Assembly: GCA_027604705.1 (NCBI GenBank)
Contig: JADHYV010000047.1
Coordinates: forward strand, 1-64,000
Direction of reading: 5' to 3'
Origin: Allomyces arbusculus
Lineage: Eukaryota; Blastocladiomycota; Blastocladiomycetes; Blastocladiales; Blastocladiaceae
Length of the DNA stretch: 64,000 nt
How positions within the stretch are numbered: the stretch's first letter is position 1; each line of letters opens with the position of its first letter. The notes below the pieces were generated by a model, which searched no databases, was not told the origin of the DNA, and worked only from the letters and a program-made list of their open reading frames with translations. Made by a program: the position numbers and the translations under genes. Below are positions 55,446-64,000 of this stretch, one piece after another.

Positions 55446-57551
<2,106 letters not shown>

Positions 57552-58028
57552 GGTTGAGAGGGATGGCGTCGATTCAGGGAGCGTGTGCGCGGCGGTGGTG
57601 GCGCGCTAATGGCTGCGGTTGGCTGCACCTGTTGCGATGGAAGGGTGGGGTTCAGTTGCGGCGGTGCCCAGCGTGCGCGAGGGACCGATCTGGACGTGGA
57701 GCAACGAGAGCGAGCGGGAGCGTGCGCAGAGTCGCGGCCGCGCGTGGTGGGGCAGGTGCGGGCAGAGAGGGTTCGAAGGCGCCGTTGGTCAACGTTGCGC
57801 GAGAGGAGAGCACGAGCAATGGACGGCGATAATTCGATGATTCAACAACGCGGTCACCTGACGCTGATCAAGCTCCGAAAACCAGCGTCTTGTCGTGCTG
57901 GGTCGCCCTGTTCGCCCCTTTTGCGACGTCGCCGGCCCCGGTTCTTCTCCCCCGACATCCTATCCGCGCTGAACCCAACGCTCGACCGCAGTCGCTGTCT
58001 CGTGCTCGCTCTTCGACCCGCCACCACC
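57552..58028. other. Divergent intergenic region
   Basis: About 480 bp between AKT and the hypothetical plus-strand gene. CT-rich toward 58028. Nothing specific. Confidence 0.5.
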
Positions 58029-58772
58029 ATGTCCAGCCCCGCCACCACCATGTCCAGCCCCGACCATCCACCCGCCGCCGCATCCGCCCCGCTCCGCCCG
58101 CCGCTCGCCGGATGCTCCGTGCCTTTCACCGCGCTCCTCGCCGCCGTCGCTTCGTGCCTACGCCCCGCGACCACTTCCCGCGGCGAGTTTGCGCCCATCC
58201 CGACCACGAGCCCCACCTCCGACCCTTCCGCCCTCTCGAAGCCGCGGCACCTCGTCGACTCGTTTTCGGTCGCGTCCTCGATCCACGCGCTCGACATTCC
58301 CTCGGCGAGTACCGATCTCGGCACCACGCACTCTCCGTCGTTCCAGCCGCCCGCGTGGGATCGGCGTGCCGCACCCGTTTTGGGGTTGCGTGCGGGAGTA
58401 CCGCGGCAGCCGCAGGCGGGGACGCGCGTGCTCGCGGCACTCAAGTCGTTACTAGTAACTCCACGCAGACAAGTGTCCGGGTGGTGGTCCGAGTACAACT
58501 CGCTCGCGGATTTACCGGGCGGCGGCGGCGACGCGTCGCCGAGCCCGGCGCACGGTGACGAGCGAGATGACGGGGTCGAATTGCACGCGCAGCCGACCCC
58601 CGCCTGGCCCGCGGCGCTGCCCGTGGACGCGGGCGCCAACGACTGCAACGATCTTGGCGTGCAGGGGAAGCGGTCGCCCGTCTGGTACGAGCATTCGGCG
58701 CCGTCGCCAGTGGACGGGCCGCTGCACGTCGTGTCCGCAGCCGGGTTGGCGGCGAACGCGGCGGTGATGTGA
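58029..58772 (+). CDS. Hypothetical protein
   Basis: Single open frame of 247 residues after a CT-rich leader. It starts with a duplicated block: the 21 nt around the start ATG are repeated so that the peptide reads MSSPATT then MSSPDHP. Pro/Ser/Ala-rich with one short hydrophobic stretch (VPFTALLAAVASCL). Later segments (VLAALKSLLVTPRR, VSGWWSEYNSLADLPG) look more like folded protein. No family recognised. A 375-codon minus frame covers the same DNA; I prefer the plus frame because of its leader and start context, but only weakly. Confidence 0.4.
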   Translation: MSSPATTMSSPDHPPAAASAPLRPPLAGCSVPFTALLAAVASCLRPATTSRGEFAPIPTTSPTSDPSALSKPRHLVDSFSVASSIHALDIPSASTDLGTTHSPSFQPPAWDRRAAPVLGLRAGVPRQPQAGTRVLAALKSLLVTPRRQVSGWWSEYNSLADLPGGGGDASPSPAHGDERDDGVELHAQPTPAWPAALPVDAGANDCNDLGVQGKRSPVWYEHSAPSPVDGPLHVVSAAGLAANAAVM

Positions 58773-59011
58773 TGATGATGACTTGCCTGACGGAGAGAGG
58801 AAAGTGGACTGTCGATTGACGCGGGACTCGTGCGCGCGCGCTGCACCGGCAACTCTTTGTGATCGAATCCATCGTGCTCGCTGTTTTGGAACTCGTGGGT
58901 TCTGCAACGTCTCGACGGCGTACTAAAATTATGTATTGCAACCGCACCCGGTGCACCAAACTCGGTGCCCACCAGCGGCACCTCCGCGCCCGCGATCCAC
59001 GCGCCGCCGAC

Positions 59012-60040
59012 CTACAGGTTCTTCTCAAAGAACGCGACTAAATCCTCGACCGCCTCGTGCGTGCGCTCGCGGTTCAGCTTACTGTCAAAGTCCGCACGGG
59101 CCGCGCACCACCCGTGGTGCATGTCGTCAAACGCCTTGAAGAACCCCTTGTCCCCCCACTTTGCGGCAACCTTGGCCTCGACCGCCGACATGTCCCCCTC
59201 GTCCTTGGACGGCAGGATCGCGACCGGCCGCTGCGTGCCCTCGATATCCTCGGCGGTCACCAGGTACGGGTGCGCCGACGCGCCGGCCTTGACGCGGTCT
59301 GCGAGCTCGTTCAGCGCGCGCGTCATGATCTTGCCGCCCCAACAAAACCCGACGAGACCGACAGAGGTGACCGACGGGTGGTGCTTCGCGAGGTAGTCGA
59401 GCGTCGCAACGATGCGCGGGTGCACGACGTCCCATGCGCCGTGCACTTGGAAGAACTTGGCGAGGTCGGCCGGGTTTTTCTACACGATCGCCAACAATCT
59501 CGCGTGAGCGAGCCATTCCCATCGTCGATCGCCGATCAGCGTGTATTGCGGCCGTCAGCGCACCGGCGGGAAGTTACTCAACGGCCACGGCTTGCCCAAG
59601 AACAAGTCCGGCATCACGACGCGCGCATCGAGCCCCTGTGCGAGCAAGTCGGCCGTTTGCTTGGTCGCCGGATGCAGCCCGAAAATATCGTAGATGATGA
59701 CGATCGCGCGCGTCGCGTCGGCGCGGCCCACGGCGTAGCAGTTCATATCTTGTCCGACGCGCACGGTCGCGCCGAGCGGCGTGTACGACGAGACGACGGG
59801 CGGCAGCGTGCAGCAGGCCTTGTGGATGAAGGGCTTGGGCGAAGTCGACATGGTTCGGTTAGTAGTGGTGGATCGAGAGAGGTGGGGAGAAAGAACGATC
59901 GTGCGGGTCGGGGTCGAGGTGACGCTGGTGGTGGGAAGCGCGGCCGACACGAGGTGGTGCTGGGTGGCCACAGCGGAGCGGCGCACAGTGGCGGAAGCAA
60001 CCGACGCGGCGCGCGCGCGCGATAACAGCGTGGAGATCAT
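59012..60040 (-). CDS. Dienelactone hydrolase family protein
   Basis: Two exons, 60040-59564 and 59479-59012, 84-nt intron, 314 residues. An alpha/beta hydrolase related to carboxymethylenebutenolidase and to yeast Aim2. IVIIYDIFGLH and DLFLGKPWP mark the N-terminal half, GFCWGGKI carries the nucleophile Cys, and DDMHHGW carries the catalytic His. The first 60 residues before MSTSPKPF are Arg/Ser/Thr/Ala-rich without acids, a likely mitochondrial presequence. The internal Met could give a cytosolic form. Substrate unknown; in fungi this family is widespread and poorly assigned. The intron start (GTGCGC) and the junction PP/KNPADLAKFF keep frame and family alignment. Confidence 0.92.
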
Positions 60041-60432
60041 TGGCCTGGCTGAACACCCTGGGGCGCGCGTGTGGAGAGCGCTGGCCGATTCGCGCGCGAC
60101 GGTGGTGGCGCTGGGTGCTCAAGGCTTTTGTGATCGAGAAGCCTGCCGAACGCAACCACCACCACCTCGTGCCCATTTTTGATGAACGGCCTGACCGCCG
60201 TTGAGCGTTGAGCACGACGCGCTTTTTTGCTCGAGTAGACAGATCCTCTCGCCGACACGCACACAACCAGCACGCCAAATGTGGCAGATAAATCTGGGCT
60301 ATGTACTGCGTAAATACAAGGGCGCGCGCGAATGAAGGCGCCGCACATCTTTCTCTGCTGGCCGCTGTCGCGACCGACCGACGGCATCTCTCCACGCCCA
60401 CGCACGGGCGTCGCTCCACGGCGACTCGGTTC
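60041..60432. other. Intergenic region
   Basis: About 390 bp between the hydrolase start and the stop of the small Cys-rich gene, both minus strand. Nothing specific seen. Confidence 0.5.
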
Positions 60433-60861
60433 CTAGTGCTTGTTCATGGCCGCTACAGAAACGAGCGTCGTTAACGGGTCAGAAACCGTGCCCGGCACGC
60501 CGTTCCACCTCGACAAAGGGTGGAGAGCACGTACCAACGACCTGGTCGCGCGGGCACGTGCACTGCTGGTCGGCGGGCACGTTGGCCATGACCGAGGCAA
60601 CGTGCTGGCCGCAACCGCGCCACGTCGTCCTACGGGAAACGGTGGTGTGTGGTCAGGGTCTGGTTGCAAAAACGGAGACAGTTGTGCGCAAGTCTTGGCC
60701 GCTGCAGGTCGCGTCGAGGCGGCCGGTAGGCCGGCAGCACTCCTCGGGCGCGCCTCGTGCACGCCGCGCGCGTGCACGACGCGGCGCGCGTCGCGGCTGC
60801 TGCTGGTCGTGTAGCGTCGGACATACTTCTTGCACAGCGGGCACTCCATGGGCATGCACAT
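60433..60861 (-). CDS. 49-residue Cys-rich protein (CxxC...TWxGCGxH...CxC)
   Basis: Three tiny exons: 60861-60827 (35 nt), 60629-60535 (95 nt), 60452-60433 (20 nt); introns 197 nt (GTATGT...GTAG) and 82 nt (GTACGT...TGTAG). The product has Cys at 2, 7, 10, 18, 35 and 37 and His at 21. Its core reads CPLCKKTTWRGCGQH, then VMANVP, then CTC. From memory, a small family with exactly this layout (CxxCxKxTWxGCGxH...VP...CxC) recurs in bacteria, plants and fungi with no assigned function; the metal-ligand pattern suggests one zinc. Both splice junctions are forced, since only splicing restores the pattern across three frames. A TATA-like box lies 80 nt upstream. The unspliced frame (142 codons) reads as low-complexity and is rejected. 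Confidence 0.78.
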   Translation of the reverse strand: MCMPMECPLCKKYVRRYTTSSSRDARRVVHARGVHEARPRSAAGLPAASTRPAAAKTCAQLSPFLQPDPDHTPPFPVGRRGAVAASTLPRSWPTCPPTSSARARATRSLVRALHPLSRWNGVPGTVSDPLTTLVSVAAMNKH

Positions 60862-61557
60862 GTTGATGATTGTTGGTGGGTTGGTTGGTGGTTCGTGAGA
60901 CGACGTCGGCTAGCCCTGCTGTTGCGGGGGGACGCGTCCAATTTATATCGTGCGCGCCTCGGGCGCCGCCGCGCGTGGCAGGCGTCATGGAGCGGGTGAA
61001 GTGGTTTTGGTGATGATTTCGCGTCGGATAAACGCGTCTCGGTCGGGCCAACGCCCAGGTTGGAGGAGGTGGAGGAGGACCTTGCCGGCGCGAGACCCCC
61101 GCGTCGTCCTGCACATGCACACGTGGAAGTCGTGCTGGGTGTGAGGCAGACAGAATGGCACGCTCTCGGACTCGTTTGTTTGGCGAGGCTGAACGTCAGC
61201 GAGGTCGCGTGCGCGTCGGATGGAGCACCTCGTACGGGATGCGGCTGGTCGAAGTTGGGAGTGAACGGGCACGAACGGGAGGTTCACAATAAAACATATT
61301 ACTGCAATGAACACCTGTAACGGCCAGGGTGGAGGGCACCGATGCAAGCACGAACTGATTCGCTCATCTCAGCACACCAACAGGAACTGAACCTGCGAGT
61401 GCTGCTTTGCAGGCTCGGTCGTGTTTTCACGCCGGACCAGCTTCACAGCTTCTCGTTCCTCGCCCTCAATCTGCTGCTTCACGCTAATAGCATCCACGAC
61501 GTGTTCGATAATTATACATTCATTCAAAGTCCGCGGTATCGCAACCTTCGTGCGGCA
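60862..61557. other. Intergenic region
   Basis: About 700 bp between the small Cys-rich gene and the GGPP synthase stop, both minus strand. Contains the TATA-like box and an AATAAAA near 61289. A minus frame at 61347-60985 starts with a signal-like hydrophobic stretch but has no further support. Confidence 0.5.
60941..60948 (-). promoter_or_regulatory. TATA-like box of the small Cys-rich gene
   Basis: Minus-strand ATATAAAT, 80 nt upstream of the ATG at 60861, with a leader rich in CAACC repeats. Spacing is close to that of the GAPDH TATA box (92 nt). Confidence 0.6.
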
Positions 61558-63167
61558 CTAGCATTTCCCCACCCCGTCCACCATCGGTGTCGCAGGATCG
61601 GCCATGTACTCGCGACGCAGCAGCGCCATGATCTTATCCAACGCCCTGTTCCCACCCAACGCGCGGATCTGTGCAACCACTTCGGCATCAAGCGCACGCA
61701 GGTACTCGCGCGTGTACTGCAGCGACTTGGACTCGTCGAGCAGCTGCAGCGCATACCGCTTCAGGTGCGGGTCAGTCGTGTGCTGCTTGAGAATGTCTAC
61801 ATCGCAGAATCAAGTGAGGCACCGGTGGAAAAAAGAGAATGAGGAGAAAGGGAGCGTGTACGTACTCAGCAGTTGTCGGTCGTGCGGGTTGCTACGAATC
61901 GAGTGAATTACCGGGAAGCTGAACTTGCCCTCTTCAATGTCCTCACAGTAGCCTTTGGTCGCGGCGAATTCGGCCGAGACGAGATTGATGTAGTCGTCCC
62001 GGATCTGGAAGAGGTTGCCGAGCGCCGTGCAGAGCGTCGTGTAGGCGAGCAGCGGTGGGAGGCTACGTTTGACAAGAGGGAGGCGGGGGAGGGGGGGGGG
62101 GGAGAGAGGGGATCAGCGACAGTCGAGAATGAGTAGAGAGGGGAGCGCGAGGAGGCGTGGGGACGTACTCGGTGTTGCCGCGGTACTCGACCATGAGGCC
62201 TATGCCGAGTCGCAGGAGGGCCGACGTTTCTGTCGATCGGAGAGACTCGCGTCAGTGCGGATCGCAGAAGCGCTGGAAAAACAGAGACGCACTGTTTCCG
62301 ACCATTTCGAGGTACTGCTCCTCGGTTGGGCACACCATGTTCTCGCGCCAAAAGATTTCGATGCCCTGGCCGCGGTGCGCGTTGACGAGTTCATCTACCG
62401 AATCGTCGTCGCGTCAGTTCCGGCCATCGTTTCCTTCTCGCACTCGATCGGGTTACAGCACAACGTACCGGCAAAGATCTCGACCGCCTTGCCCGGCTCG
62501 CCCGACGGCAATCGCAGCTTCTGCACCTGCTGCAATGCCAAAAAGTAGACGTAGTTGGCGCAATTGATGGTTTGCGCGACGCCAAACACCTTGTAGGCCA
62601 CGGGCACGCCGCGGCGCAGGCTCGAGTTGTCCTCGATATCGTCGATCCTGTTTGAAACGGCCCCGACTGGCGTCAGAGGAGCGGAAAAGCATGGTGTGGA
62701 GAGGATGCGGGTCCTGGCACACGTACAGCAAACTGCCACCGTGCAACATTTCCACGACATTGGCGATAATCGCGAGTTGGTCGGGCGGGACGGCGAGCCA
62801 CTGGTTGAAGGCTTCGAAAATCATCGACCGAATGCCCTTGCCCGGGTTTTTGAGCAGGTACTGGTACGGCGCGAGTAGAATCTACTTGATGATCGGTCGG
62901 GTGAATTTGTGACCATGTGTTGAAAATCAAATCGGGACAGATTTGGTCGCGTACCTCATCGTCGAGGTAACTTGATGCGGGTAACGGCGGGCAGTACGTG
63001 TTCTCGTTGCCTGGCGGGTGCAGAACCTGCTCCTCGTGGCCGGCGCCGTATTGCTCGCGCTGGATTTGCTTGAGATAGGACATGACCGATGCTGCGCCGC
63101 TCTGCGTCGTGGTCTCGGTCGCAGGTACGAGCGCATTTGCAGGATCCGTGGATACGGGCGGCGTCAT
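61558..63167 (-). CDS. GGPS1: Geranylgeranyl diphosphate synthase
   Basis: Seven exons: 63167-62955, 62881-62727, 62647-62469, 62394-62293, 62229-62169, 62062-61866, 61796-61558; 381 residues. Introns are 63-106 nt. It condenses FPP with IPP to GGPP, the donor for protein geranylgeranylation and for carotenoid or diterpene routes. The first Asp-rich motif (LIDDIEDNS) is rebuilt across intron 2, and the second ([10 protein letters not shown]) lies in exon 6. [41 protein letters not shown] and [12 protein letters not shown] follow the eukaryotic type III pattern of human GGPS1 and yeast Bts1. The first 70 residues are a Ser/Thr/Ala-rich extension absent from the human enzyme. Intron 5 contains a 12-base C run in the sense strand ahead of its acceptor. 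Confidence 0.96.
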
Positions 63168-63556
63168 GATGGCAGCGGCGGGACGGACGGTGCAGGTGGG
63201 CCGATTCGGCGCAAGAAGGACAGACGGATCGGATCAGTTCGCGGAACGGGCAACCGGCAGCATACGCGTAGCAGAGGGAGAGAAAACCATTCAGCACGTC
63301 TTTGCGCTGCCGACGCCCAGTCCAGCACCAACCACCCCCTTCTTGTAACAGGGATTGCGCGCCATGGTCAACTTAACGCGCCGATAGATGGCGGCGACAC
63401 GTTTTTCAGGATGCCGTGTACGCAAGCATTTAACATCGTGGGCACGCGCTCTCCGTGCGGCAGGGGTCGCCGTGGGTCGGAACAAGGTGCGGACTGCTGG
63501 TGCCTCCTGGGAGCTTGCACGGCCGGTCTCCCCCTGGCGCATTTGCAGGTGGACGC
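63168..63556. other. Intergenic region
   Basis: About 390 bp between the GGPP synthase start and the stop codon of the gene entering from the right. No coding signal. Confidence 0.45.
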
Positions 63557-64000
63557 TTACCGTGGGGTCAGTACGTCGTAATATTGCTGGTTGATGCTGA
63601 GGAGGTTTGATGCCGGCGCTTCAACGTCGCTCTGGACGTGACGCGTGCAGCTTTTGATCGATTTCGCCAGGGTGCGGAGCTGGTGCTGGGCCCATGGATC
63701 GTGGTCGACATGTGGCGGCGTGGCGAGCGTGGCGCCGGCGCCGGTTGCCCGACCGCCATCGGCATCGGCAACTGGAGCTGAGGGGCGAGACGCGTCAGGC
63801 TGGGAACCGACGCGCGTCGCGTGTGCGACCTCAGGCCATCTCGAAAATGGAATCCTGGGCCGTGCGACGTGGACTTGGCGTGGACGTGCGGTTGCGCTGC
63901 GGTAAATCGGCGGGTGCGTCGGTCAGCTGGAAGGCACGCGCTTCACCTGGTGCGCGTGCGGGACATGTGGCTTTGACGCAGGCTTGCCTCCTGCCCCGCG
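63557..64000 (-). CDS. 3' end of an unidentified gene entering from the right edge
   Basis: A minus frame ending at 63557 carries a natural-looking helical C-terminus: DHDPWAQHQLRTLAKSIKSC, later ASNLLSINQQYYDVLTPR, then stop. It stays open back to about 63920. An overlapping alternative comes from a frame open at base 64000: after a possible 50-nt intron (GTGAAG...CCGCAG, about 63948-63899) it reads NRTSTPSPRRTAQDSIFEMA and stops near 63833. An intron ending CCCTCAG near 63780 may connect to the first frame. I do not recognise either peptide. At least one is likely real, but exon structure cannot be settled from the part visible. Confidence 0.33.

Noticed and set aside
57854-58981. 375-codon minus frame opposite the hypothetical gene at 58029
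   Set aside because: No domain, Ser/Arg/Ala-rich. The plus frame has a better leader, though neither is strongly supported.
60985-61347. Minus frame with a signal-like N-terminus
   Set aside because: The hydrophobic start is short, the rest is compositionally random, and it runs across the promoter of the small Cys-rich gene.

Overview
This window is GC-rich nuclear DNA of a euk­aryote with compact genes. Introns are mostly 57-85 nt, with donors usually GTACG/GTGCG/GTATG and acceptors usually TAG or CAG, often with a CTGAC/CTAAC branch-like site upstream. The gene set is fungal in character: glycogen phosphorylase, a VCX1-type Ca2+/H+ exchanger and a vacuolar/lysosomal MFSD1-like carrier, plus a fungal-style RRM protein. 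It also holds genes kept mainly by flagellated or early-diverging lineages: a TEX9 homologue, a CCDC6-like coiled-coil protein and a PH-domain AKT/PKB. I infer a zoosporic early-diverging fungus, with Blastocladiomycota as my best guess. The phylum is inference, not something the sequence proves.

Layout. 0-1.5 kb: two tRNA-like/SINE-like heads and no gene. 1.5-12.3 kb: MFSD1-like transporter (-), HMG-CoA lyase (+), RRM protein with Tyr-Asn-Gln-Tyr-Gln repeats (+), PEX19 (+). 12.3-13.6 kb: an AT-richer relic, possibly of a dynamin-like GTPase. 13.6-29.6 kb: two CHASE-PAS sensor proteins resembling histidine kinases, pointing outward (- and +). Between them lie MCC biotin subunit (-), TEX9 (-), CCDC6-like (+) and cytochrome P450 reductase (+). 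30-37 kb: F-box/Cys-rich protein (-), an unknown probably nuclear protein (+), Ca2+/H+ exchanger (-). 37-48 kb: CtIP/Sae2 (-) and REV7 (+) sharing a 350-bp promoter, glycogen phosphorylase (-), BUB3 (+). 48-64 kb: GAPDH (+), a mucin-like membrane protein (+), TMEM41-type protein (+), AKT (-), a small hypothetical (+), dienelactone hydrolase (-), a 49-residue Cys-rich protein in three tiny exons (-), GGPP synthase (-), and the 3' end of a gene entering from the right (-).

Functional links. HMG-CoA lyase and the MCC biotin subunit are two steps of leucine catabolism. The lyase carries both a presequence and a C-terminal SKL, and PEX19 lies close by. CtIP and REV7 act on DNA ends, REV7 also acts in translesion synthesis, and BUB3 is a spindle-checkpoint protein. 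GAPDH and glycogen phosphorylase are core carbon genes.

Most interesting points: (i) both CHASE-PAS proteins have lost the phospho-acceptor His and the ATP-binding N-box, and they share a roughly 200-bp patch of about 98 percent identity inside otherwise much more diverged sequence, which suggests gene conversion; (ii) the AKT hydrophobic motif is encoded in a separate terminal mini-exon; (iii) a 49-residue zinc-type protein can only be found by assembling three short exons; (iv) CtIP and REV7 are divergently transcribed from one short intergenic region. All exon junctions were read by eye from splice consensus and frame, without transcript data.
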